A stretch of 6,631 nt of DNA, taken from assembly GCA_905215815.1 (NCBI GenBank), contig CAJMRN010000090.1, positions 1-6,631 on the forward strand. Direction: 5' to 3'. A program made the translations under genes and the position numbers. The notes below the pieces were generated by a model. That model saw only the letters and a program-made list of their open reading frames with translations. It did no database searches and was not told the origin of the DNA. Shown here one piece after another: positions 1 through 4,981 of this stretch (positions within the stretch are counted from its first letter, which is position 1; each line of letters begins with the position of its first letter). The DNA comes from an uncultured bacterium (GTDB lineage Bacteria > Actinomycetota > Coriobacteriia > Coriobacteriales > Coriobacteriaceae).

Positions 1-44
1 TTCTTTACGCCCGCGCCCTGCATAGAGTTCGATTCTCCGCGGTA
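1..44 (+). repeat. 44-bp direct repeat, copy 1 (cut by window start)
   Basis: These 44 bases recur at 213-256 with one mismatch (T23 against C235). The repeat ends in GAGTTCGATTCTCCGCG (25-41), which is the reverse complement of tmRNA positions 320-336. The two copies lie 212 bp apart and the sequence following them differs. The repeat begins at the first base of the window, so its true left limit is unknown. Position 1-44 may be the tail of another copy of the palindromic element described at 121-253. Confidence 0.8.
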
Positions 45-120
45 CGGGGGATCCGTTGATGGGTTGAGTCCGGGGCAAGGCGCCCGATCGACATCGCATC
101 GATATTGGACTGAGGCATTG

Positions 121-253
121 CGCGGAGAATCCGCGTATTTGCTTCGCAAATCCGCACCGGCTTCGGCCGCCTGCCGGCGTCCTCGCCCGCGGGCTAAAAA
201 CGCTTACGCGTTTTCTTTACGCCCGCGCCCTGCACAGAGTTCGATTCTCCGCG
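121..253. repeat. Nested palindromic intergenic element
   Basis: The 10-mer CGCGGAGAAT at 121-130 is repeated inverted at 244-253. Inside it lie further inverted repeats: CGCGGGC (188-194) with GCCCGCG (221-227), and AAAACGC (197-203) with GCGTTTT (208-214). There are also short local palindromes such as ATTTGCTTCGCAAAT and GCCCGCGGGC. There is no RBS-led gene. The structure resembles a REP-like or MITE-like intergenic repeat, but whether it recurs elsewhere in the genome cannot be seen here. Confidence 0.55.
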
Positions 254-256
254 GTA
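213..256 (+). repeat. 44-bp direct repeat, copy 2
   Basis: This is the second copy of the repeat at 1-44, with one mismatch. It forms the right edge of the palindromic element at 121-253. Positions 237-253 carry the 17-bp inverted match to the tmRNA 3' end (T-arm and part of the acceptor strand). The match stops before the CCA end. The copy lies 58 bp beyond the tmRNA 3' end, with the terminator in between. Confidence 0.8.
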
Positions 257-266
257 TCTATATGTA

Positions 267-300
267 ATAAAAAAGCAGGTAGAGACACTTCTCTACCTGC
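267..300 (-). terminator. Rho-independent terminator of ssrA
   Basis: On the minus strand an 11-bp perfect stem, GCAGGTAGAGA (290-300 on the plus strand) with TCTCTACCTGC (275-285), closes a 4-nt loop. It is followed by six T (269-274). It starts 11 bp past the mature tmRNA 3' end, the expected place for the ssrA terminator. Confidence 0.93.
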
Positions 301-310
301 CTGTAACTAT

Positions 311-674
311 TGGTGGAGGCGCGGAGAATCGAACTCCGGTCCACGAAAGCCCCCTGATTGGCATCTCCAAGCTCAGTCGCTGGTTTTGTCTCGGACGCTT
401 TGCGCGCAGCGACACGCTCGCGGCATCCCAACCGGTTCGGTCTTAGCCCGCGCCATACCGATTACGTGCGCAGGAGCATTCCCCTAAAATGACGTCGCGC
501 CGGTGTCGGGGAAATCACCGGGTTGACGCGCCGCTATAAACTAAGCAGCGAGAGCCATAGGCTCAAAAGAAGAGTTGTTGTCAATTCAATTTGACGGTAC
601 CTCTGTTTAACGAGGCGAGGAGACCTCGGCTTGCTTCCTCTCTCAGAGCTATCGTGTCGAAACCAGTCGCCCCC
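311..674 (-). ncRNA. ssrA: tmRNA (transfer-messenger RNA)
   Basis: tmRNA rescues ribosomes stalled on mRNAs without a stop codon. It enters the A site as an alanyl-tRNA mimic with SmpB, then serves as template for a degradation tag. The minus strand reads 5' GGGGGCGACTGG at 674 and ends CGCCTCCACCA at 311. The two ends form a 7-bp acceptor stem (GGGGGCG with CGCCUCC, one G-U). The T-arm at the 3' end has a 5-bp stem (CGGAG/CTCCG) around TTCGATT, and CCA is encoded. The tag reading frame lies about 90 nt from the 5' end and stops with TAG at 541-543. The total of 364 nt is typical for a one-piece tmRNA. A strong terminator follows directly. smpB is not in the window. The identification is very secure; the ends are set by acceptor pairing. 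Confidence 0.97.
541..582 (-). other. tmRNA tag reading frame, ending in ...FEPMALAA
   Basis: Within ssrA the minus strand reads GAC AAC AAC TCT TCT TTT GAG CCT ATG GCT CTC GCT GCT TAG, giving DNNSSFEPMALAA and a stop. The ALAA end is the proteolysis signal recognised by ClpXP-type proteases in well-studied species. The upstream frame contains TGA two codons before GAC, so the resume codon is either the GAC or the ATT just before it. I chose GAC provisionally; the resume position cannot be fixed by eye. Confidence 0.8.
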
Positions 675-772
675 GAATGTCGGGAAAGTCTGGATGGCAT
701 CGAGGCTGCAAGCACCCGATAACCGTCGACTTTTCAAGGAACACGCGGGGTGAACCCCGCTCGTGGATAGCT

Positions 773-782
773 ATCTTACCAC
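773..782 (-). promoter_or_regulatory. Tentative extended -10 promoter for ssrA
   Basis: The minus strand reads TGGTAAGAT, an extended -10 form (TGn plus TAAGAT). No convincing -35 lies 16-18 bp upstream. If used, transcription would begin near 766, leaving a 5' leader of about 90 nt to be removed by processing. That leader would contain the perfect hairpin GCGGGG-TTCA-CCCCGC (745-760). No better -10 is visible closer to 674. The rest of 675-871 shows no gene. Confidence 0.3.
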
Positions 783-871
783 GTTCTAAAGGCAGACAGC
801 TGTTCTATGCACGAGCTGTGAAGACCTCAATGTGCGCTGCACTTCGCACTTTTGCTACCGATCGCGTCACG

Positions 872-877
872 TATATT
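872..877 (+). promoter_or_regulatory. Tentative -10 box for the 914-1348 gene
   Basis: TATATT matches the -10 consensus at five of six positions and lies about 37 bp before the start codon, leaving room for a short leader with the RBS. The corresponding -35 region (about 849-855, CTTTTGC) is weak, so the assignment rests mainly on the -10 and the position. Confidence 0.35.
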
Positions 878-913
878 TTCGCCAAGCAAAATTGAACCGT
901 CGAAAGGACCGTT

Positions 914-1348
914 ATGGATGCCAAGCAGCAACTCGTCAATGCCCTCGCAGGCCTGGGCTCAACCATTACCGAAGCGATGGATGTCATCGAAGGCTTTGTC
1001 CCCTGCGGACATCCCGCCCTCACGGTATCGAACGCACTCGTCGCGCTGGACGCCGACGATAATGCAGCTCTCGCCCAGCAGCTTGAGACCGTCGAGAGCT
1101 TTATCGACCACGTGAGTGAGAACCGCGGCGTGGCCGCCTACCACGGCATCGAGGTCGAGCTCGCAGGTCCCAAAGCCGACCTGCTCGCAGCAATCCGCGA
1201 GGTAGGCACCCTTATGCAGACCGCAGGCGTCAAGAACACCCAGGTCAACGAGTGGGTCTACCGCAGCTTGGCAGCACTCAACAGCTCCGAAGAAAAGGCA
1301 GCCGAGCAGCTCGCAGAAAGTCACGCCATCAAGGCCGAGCTTTTGTAA
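914..1348 (+). CDS. Hypothetical protein, 144 aa, function unknown
   Basis: I do not recognise this protein. It begins at ATG 914 behind a good ribosome binding site (AAAGGA at 903-908, 5 bp spacing), so the start is well supported; overlapping frames on both strands lack such a site. The product is about 15 kDa, acidic and rich in Ala, Glu and Leu. It looks almost wholly helical, with no signal peptide or membrane segment, so it is probably cytoplasmic. The only cysteine is C31 in the CGHP motif (31-34), followed by a probable helix (residues 36-48). A longer amphipathic stretch covers about 51-70, and the C-terminal 40 residues are again helical and charged. It stands alone on the plus strand between ssrA and a toxin-antitoxin operon and ends 9 bp before a stem-loop. 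Codon use is like that of its neighbours. Possible roles such as a small helical adaptor are pure speculation. Confidence 0.8.
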   Translation: MDAKQQLVNALAGLGSTITEAMDVIEGFVPCGHPALTVSNALVALDADDNAALAQQLETVESFIDHVSENRGVAAYHGIEVELAGPKADLLAAIREVGTLMQTAGVKNTQVNEWVYRSLAALNSSEEKAAEQLAESHAIKAELL

Positions 1349-1357
1349 ATAGCAGAC

Positions 1358-1394
1358 GCGGGCCCCTTGGCGCATCGTCGTCCAAGAGGCCCGC
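1358..1394. terminator. Stem-loop between convergent genes, probable bidirectional terminator
   Basis: A 13-bp stem with one mismatch pairs 1358-1370 with 1382-1394 around an 11-nt loop. It lies between the stop codons of the plus-strand gene (1348) and the minus-strand PIN gene (1407). Neither side has a proper T-tract, so it may act weakly, by attenuating or protecting 3' ends, or with Rho. Confidence 0.55.
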
Positions 1395-1406
1395 AAACAG
1401 TTCGCG

Positions 1407-1922
1407 TCAACCGATAGCCGCGCCACCACGTTCGGCCAAAGCCAGAATCGGCATCATTTGGCGCGGGGTCTTTGCTGCAAGATCGGCATGTTCGAGCAGC
1501 TTGCGATCGTTGGTCACCAAGTAATCGACCTGGGCGCGTTTGCATGCGGCGAGTACCAGGTTGTCCTCGTAATCGCGATGGAGGGCTAAGTATTTGTCGG
1601 CCAGCCAAAGGTCCGACGCATCTGCACCCACGGCCGTGGCGTTTTCGGTCATGTTCCGAACAAACGCCGACGCCGCATCGCCAATTGCACGGGCAGATGC
1701 CTCGTCGAGCGCTCCCCCGCTGGAAAGAACGCTACGCTTCAGCTCGTGTTGGACAACGTACAGCACGTCCTTAGCGATATGCACCGGGAAGAACAGCAAC
1801 GTCCCCGTCTCCGTCGCCTGCCCAATAAACGCACGCGCGGCAAACGACTCGGCATGGTCGACGCAAAACGAATCAACCCATACGTTGGCATCCACCATTA
1901 TTTTGAGGGGAGCCCCGCTCAC
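1407..1922 (-). CDS. PIN-domain ribonuclease toxin of a type II toxin-antitoxin system
   Basis: PIN-domain toxins are Mg2+-dependent endoribonucleases that cut RNA, often tRNA or rRNA, when freed from their antitoxin. With the GTG start at 1922 the product has 171 residues. The expected acidic residues are in order: D11 in the first strand (KIMVDANVW), D52 in HIAKDVLYVV, then D120 in YEDN and D139 in LVTNDRKL. The IAKDVLYV and YEDN...TND spacing resembles the PIN_3 subgroup. GTG was chosen because it overlaps the antitoxin stop codon (GTGA, 1919-1922) and has AAAGGGG about 8 bp upstream. The ATG at 1898 has no RBS and would leave only one residue before the first strand. The frame stays open to 2051, but that stretch is read by the antitoxin. 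The last few residues (RGGAAIG) are unlikely to be structured. Target RNA is unknown. Confidence 0.85.
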   Translation of the reverse strand: MSGAPLKIMVDANVWVDSFCVDHAESFAARAFIGQATETGTLLFFPVHIAKDVLYVVQHELKRSVLSSGGALDEASARAIGDAASAFVRNMTENATAVGADASDLWLADKYLALHRDYEDNLVLAACKRAQVDYLVTNDRKLLEHADLAAKTPRQMMPILALAERGGAAIG

Positions 1923-2272
1923 AGGATCATCCCCTTTTGGCGATAGCGCTCGTCCATGACTTCGGAATAGATTGTGTCCCAACCGCGATCGTCGGATACA
2001 GGCGACGCAGCGATGCCCAGGTCCGCGTAAAGCTGATCCGCCGCCGCCCATGATGCGGCAAACGGCGAGGTGGCACCAGCACTAGGCAGTTGGTCGTCAA
2101 CGGCCGACAACACCTCTTCGCACGAACCGCCGCCCTGTGCAACCTTCGCTACGACCTTTTTGATAAGCTCGGGCAGCGAGGCGCCCGAAAGCCGCAACGC
2201 TTCCTCCGCATGGTCCTTGACCTGACGATCAACGCGAACGTTCACCTGCGCCATGCCGCCAACAGCACCCAT
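1919..2272 (-). CDS. RelB/DinJ-like ribbon-helix-helix antitoxin
   Basis: This is probably the antitoxin that neutralises the PIN toxin encoded immediately downstream, and the repressor of the operon. It is 117 residues from ATG 2272. The N-terminal part (MAQVNVRVDRQVKDHAEEAL, from residue 7) has the strand-helix pattern of RelB/DinJ: an alternating VNVRVD strand followed by a helix and a second helix (LPELIKKVVAKVAQ). Ribbon-helix-helix dimers bind DNA through this strand. The rest, about 70 residues, is a low-complexity linker and a charged tail (DTIYSEVMDERYRQKG), where the toxin usually binds. ATG 2272 was chosen because AAGGTGAGG precedes it with 5 bp spacing. The GTG/ATG at 2314/2311 lie at or before the predicted transcription start. 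ATG 2254 (MAQV) is possible but has a weaker RBS. The gene shares 4 bp with the toxin, implying translational coupling. Confidence 0.82.
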   Translation of the reverse strand: MGAVGGMAQVNVRVDRQVKDHAEEALRLSGASLPELIKKVVAKVAQGGGSCEEVLSAVDDQLPSAGATSPFAASWAAADQLYADLGIAASPVSDDRGWDTIYSEVMDERYRQKGMIL

Positions 2273-2302
2273 CTCAACCTCACCTTCGACTCCTGCTATC
2301 TC

Positions 2303-2341
2303 TGCTAGCATCACTATATATTGCTGCTAGCACATGGTCAA
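2303..2341 (-). promoter_or_regulatory. Toxin-antitoxin operon promoter with twin palindromic operators
   Basis: On the minus strand, TTGACC (2336-2341) and TATAGT (2313-2318) are separated by exactly 17 bp, a good sigma-70-type promoter with a start near 2306. Two perfect palindromes TGCTAGCA lie at 2325-2332 (inside the spacer) and 2303-2310 (at the start site). Their centres are 22 bp apart, about two helical turns, so two dimers would sit on the same face. A further TAGCA half-site follows in the leader. Binding by the antitoxin or its complex would block RNA polymerase, the usual autoregulation of such operons. Confidence 0.75.
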
Positions 2342-2348
2342 ACGCAAA

Positions 2349-2390
2349 GGCCTGCATTCTGGCGGATGCAACACCGTCCGAATGCAGGCC
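2349..2390 (-). terminator. Terminator of the metal ATPase operon
   Basis: An 11-bp perfect stem pairs GGCCTGCATTC (2349-2359) with GAATGCAGGCC (2380-2390). The 20-nt loop can extend the stem with GGACGG/CCGCC containing one bulged A. On the minus strand TTTGCGTTT follows, an interrupted T-tract. It begins 19 bp after the ATPase stop codon and ends a few bases before the -35 box of the toxin-antitoxin promoter. Confidence 0.75.
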
Positions 2391-2409
2391 ATAAACTCAA
2401 GCAAAAACG

Positions 2410-4485
2410 CTAGCGCAGGTACGCTTTCGCGTTGCTCAGGCTGTAGGCAATCGTCGAGCCGTTGTGCAGCAGCGACGACGCCTGCGGCGTAATCGTGCCG
2501 GTAATGCCGAGCGCCAGCAGCGCCGAGTTGGTGAGCATCACCTTAGAATAGGAGCTCGTCAGACGATCAACGAGACCCTGACTCATGCGGCGCAGGCGCA
2601 CGACCGCGGCCAGATCCGTATCGGTCAGGATGATATCGGCGACCTCCTTGGCGATGTCGCTTCCGCCACCCATTGCCAGCCCCACGTCGGCCAGGCCCAG
2701 CGCCGGTGAGTCATTGACGCCGTCGCCCACCATGGCAACGTGGCGCCCCTCGCCCTTAATGCGCTCCACATAGGCGTACTTGTCCTCGGGTAGCAGTTCG
2801 GCCTTAAACTCGTCGACACCTGCCTCTCGTGCAATGCGCTCGGCCGTGCGCTCGGAATCGCCTGTGAGCATAACGACATGCTTGACGCCCAGAGCATGCA
2901 GGTCGGCGATGGCCTCACGGACCCCGGCCTTGAGCGGATCCTCGATGCCGAGCACGCCGACGACCTTGCCATCGACCGCCAGATACAGCGGCGACAGGCC
3001 CTGCATCTGAGACTCGATTTGTTCCTTAATGTCGGACTCGAGCTGCGCGCCCTCGTCCTCAAACACAAAGTGTGCCGAGCCAATAATTGCGCGACGACCC
3101 TCGATAGACGAGGCAATGCCGTGTGCCACGATGTACTCGACCGCAGCGTGACGCTCGCGGTGCTCGAGCCCGCGCTCGCGTGCCGCATTGACCACGGCGC
3201 GTGCCACCGGATGCGGGAAATGCTCCTCCAAACAAGCGGAAAGGCGCAGGACCTCGTCCTCGCTCCAGCCATCGGTGGTGAGCACGCAGGCAAGACGCGG
3301 CTGCGCCTCGGTAAGCGTGCCGGTCTTATCAAACACAATGGTGTCGGCCTTGGCAAACGACTCAAAGTACTTCGCGCCCTTGACCATGACGCCCATCTTG
3401 GCGGCATCGCTCATAGCGGTCATGACGGCAACGGAACCCGTAAGCTTGAGTGCGCACGAGTAGTCGACCATCAGCGCTGCCGAAGTCTTGATGAGGCTGC
3501 GCGTGGTAAGAGCGACAAGACCTGCAAGCAAGAAATTCCACGGGACGATCTTGTTGGCAAGGTCCTCCATATGCGACTGGCCCTCGGACTTGAGTGAATC
3601 GGCCGTCTGCACGAGCGAGACGATCGATCGGAGCTTGGTCTGAGCCGTGTTGGCGCGCACGCGCACCAAGATGCTGCCGTCTTCCACGACGGTCCCGGCG
3701 AACACGTCATCGCCTGCGCTGCGCTCGACGGCAAGCGGCTCGCCGGTCAGGGTCGCCTGGTTGACCATGGCGCTCCCCTGTTCGACCACGCCGTCAATGC
3801 AGATGGACATGCCGGTGCGCACGGCCACCAAGTCACCGGGCTCAAGCTCGGTCGCGGCAACGCTTACCTCGGTGTCGCCGACCACTTTTTGTGCCTTATC
3901 GGGCACGTCGAGCAGCGAGTTGATGAGCTCGTTTTCGCTCATGGCGCGGGTGTAGTCCTCGAGCAGCTCACCCACGTTGAGCAGGAACATCGTCTGGCCC
4001 GCGGTGTCGACATCACGCTTGACGAACGAAATGCCGATGGCCGAAGCGTCGAGCACGGGAACGGTCAGGCGAGGCTGCGCCAGCTCATGAAGGGCAGCGC
4101 GCAAAAAAGCCATGTAACCGGCCACGACAAACACCGCACGCAGAGGCGTCGGCAAGAACCAGCGACGTGCGTAATGGGCACCGACGAGTGTCGCCAGGTC
4201 CATAACGAGTTTGTGCTTGCGTGGCTCAAGCTGCATCACGTAACCCGTCTTTGCGTCGGCAATGGCCTGAGCGTCGAGCGCACCGACGGCGGTCAGCACG
4301 GCATCGCGGCGCGGCTCATCATATTCGAGCGCCATCTGGCCGATGCGGCCGTAGACGCGCACCTTGCGCACGCCGTCGATTTCGCCGCCAAGCTTAAGAA
4401 GTGCATCGAGATCGCTCTCTGGCACAGGACCCGCCAATTGAAGACGGGTCCTGCCGGGGATCTCGCTAATAATCGAGAATCTCAT
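2410..4485 (-). CDS. P1B-type metal-transporting ATPase (CtpC-like, SCALKL motif)
   Basis: This is an integral membrane pump, probably exporting a transition metal with ATP. In its 691 residues all P-type landmarks are present: the A-domain TGE at 247-249, the phosphorylated aspartate D386 in DKTGT, the P1B-specific HP at 425-426 in the nucleotide-binding domain, TGD at 541-543 and GDGVND at 587-592. The N-terminal 70 residues resemble a degenerate HMA-like fold (PGRTRLQL) without a CxxC metal site. Membrane segments lie around 111-135, 143-180, 314-366 and 645-689. The ion-site motif before the P-domain is DYSCALKL (341-348), not the CPC of copper pumps or the SPC of some cobalt pumps. From memory this class resembles mycobacterial CtpC, linked to Zn or Mn. 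The gene follows the 4504-4749 gene by 18 bp with only a weak RBS, so coupled translation is likely. Metal specificity cannot be read from sequence alone. Confidence 0.92.
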   Translation of the reverse strand: MRFSIISEIPGRTRLQLAGPVPESDLDALLKLGGEIDGVRKVRVYGRIGQMALEYDEPRRDAVLTAVGALDAQAIADAKTGYVMQLEPRKHKLVMDLATLVGAHYARRWFLPTPLRAVFVVAGYMAFLRAALHELAQPRLTVPVLDASAIGISFVKRDVDTAGQTMFLLNVGELLEDYTRAMSENELINSLLDVPDKAQKVVGDTEVSVAATELEPGDLVAVRTGMSICIDGVVEQGSAMVNQATLTGEPLAVERSAGDDVFAGTVVEDGSILVRVRANTAQTKLRSIVSLVQTADSLKSEGQSHMEDLANKIVPWNFLLAGLVALTTRSLIKTSAALMVDYSCALKLTGSVAVMTAMSDAAKMGVMVKGAKYFESFAKADTIVFDKTGTLTEAQPRLACVLTTDGWSEDEVLRLSACLEEHFPHPVARAVVNAARERGLEHRERHAAVEYIVAHGIASSIEGRRAIIGSAHFVFEDEGAQLESDIKEQIESQMQGLSPLYLAVDGKVVGVLGIEDPLKAGVREAIADLHALGVKHVVMLTGDSERTAERIAREAGVDEFKAELLPEDKYAYVERIKGEGRHVAMVGDGVNDSPALGLADVGLAMGGGSDIAKEVADIILTDTDLAAVVRLRRMSQGLVDRLTSSYSKVMLTNSALLALGITGTITPQASSLLHNGSTIAYSLSNAKAYLR

Positions 4486-4503
4486 AGTTTGTGCCTGGGA
4501 GCG

Positions 4504-4749
4504 TTACTCGGCTGCCTCGTCAGCAGCGGCCTCGCTCTGGGTGATGTAGGCAGCCTCGGCAACCATGTCATCGACATTGGCCTTGGCCTGCTCGACCATG
4601 TCCTGGTAGCAGTTCTTGACGCGCATACCGCACGCGATGCCCTGCACGCAGGCGTTCTTTACCGGAGCGCTGGTGAGCAGCTTGATGCCGGCCGTACCAA
4701 GCAGAAAACCGCCACCGACAAGCAGGGTGTTAAACGTCGACTTCTTCAT
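4504..4749 (-). CDS. Small single-pass membrane protein, DUF6110/PacL-like ATPase partner
   Basis: This 81-residue protein starts at ATG 4749 behind GGAGAAG (4754-4760). The frame is open to 4797 but the upstream part lacks an RBS and a membrane-protein start. Residues 2-4 are basic, and one hydrophobic glycine-containing segment covers about 8-26 (TLLVGGGFLLGTAGIKLL). A predicted helix follows with cysteines at 34, 40 and 47. The C-terminal tail is acidic and Ala/Glu-rich (from about residue 54). The architecture fits DUF6110, and resembles DUF1490 (PacL) proteins of mycobacteria, which sit next to ctpC, ctpG and ctpV and help form metal-efflux platforms. It is the first gene of the operon with the ATPase. 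PacL1 binds metal through a His/Asp-rich tail. Here the tail has no His, so cysteines or acidic residues would have to serve, if it binds metal at all. The family match is from memory; the role is inferred from context. Confidence 0.78.
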   Translation of the reverse strand: MKKSTFNTLLVGGGFLLGTAGIKLLTSAPVKNACVQGIACGMRVKNCYQDMVEQAKANVDDMVAEAAYITQSEAAADEAAE

Positions 4750-4764
4750 GTTGCTTCTCCCTTT

Positions 4765-4798
4765 TGCCGCATTGGACGCGGCACGGTGCCTCAGCACC
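4765..4798 (-). other. Two small hairpins in the leader of the metal operon
   Basis: Between the predicted start (about 4830) and the ATG at 4749 the leader can form GGTGC/GCACC (4785-4789 with 4794-4798) and TGCCGC/GCGGCA (4765-4770 with 4778-4783). The second ends 5 bp from the RBS. They are short and no riboswitch class is recognised; they may simply be leader structure. Confidence 0.35.
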
Positions 4799-4833
4799 CG
4801 AGTAAATAAGTTTGCTCGAGCACACTTTTGGAA

Positions 4834-4865
4834 AATAGTTTAGTTTATCTAACTATTAAGTTCAA
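4834..4865 (-). promoter_or_regulatory. Promoter of the metal operon overlapped by an inverted-repeat operator
   Basis: The minus strand reads TTGAAC (4860-4865), 17 bp, then TAAACT (4837-4842), a plausible sigma-70-type promoter with a start near 4830. An AT-rich inverted repeat spans 4834-4857. Its arms are AATAGTTTAG and CTAACTATT (one-base bulge), and it covers the -10 and most of the spacer. A repressor bound here would exclude RNA polymerase. The TTAG...CTAA core recalls DtxR-family boxes, but ArsR-type binding is equally possible. Neither regulator gene is in the window. Confidence 0.6.
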
Positions 4866-4981
4866 CAAAGGTTAACTTTTTGGAAATCTTGGGTCGCGGA
4901 ACAGTCGACTTCTGGCGATCCACCCGCCGCGATGTACATCCGCGACGCCAAAGAGGAAGCCCCTCCCCTCTCCAGCAAATT

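Noticed and set aside
1..256. Two-copy 44-bp repeat as a CRISPR array
   Set aside because: Only two copies, 212 bp apart, with a 168-bp interval holding its own palindromes; no further repeats or cas genes.
213..256. T-arm-like sequence as a tRNA gene
   Set aside because: Only the T-arm and part of the acceptor strand are present; there is no D-arm, anticodon arm or matching 5' acceptor, and the stem has a mismatch.
64..267. Plus-strand 67-codon frame in the repeat region
   Set aside because: No RBS, and it crosses the palindromic repeats; composition is that of the repeat, not of a gene.
959..1429. Minus-strand 156-codon frame opposite the 914-1348 gene
   Set aside because: It lacks an RBS and overlaps a plus-strand gene that has a good one; the protein text (many Cys, Val, Gly) looks like an antisense shadow.
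1923..2051. Upstream extension of the PIN toxin to an ATG-type start at 2051
   Set aside because: The region is coding for the antitoxin in another frame; the GTGA overlap and RBS favour GTG at 1922, and the extra residues are Arg/Gly-rich shadow sequence.
2273..2314. Earlier antitoxin starts (GTG 2314, ATG 2311)
   Set aside because: They lie at or upstream of the predicted transcription start at about 2306 and inside the operator, and have no RBS.
2878..3597. Plus-strand 239-codon frame inside the ATPase gene
   Set aside because: Same reason: the minus strand encodes the conserved P-domain here.
3889..4809. Plus-strand 306-codon frame opposite the ATPase and its partner
   Set aside because: It is antisense to two clearly recognisable genes and has no family features; long antisense frames are common in GC-rich coding DNA.
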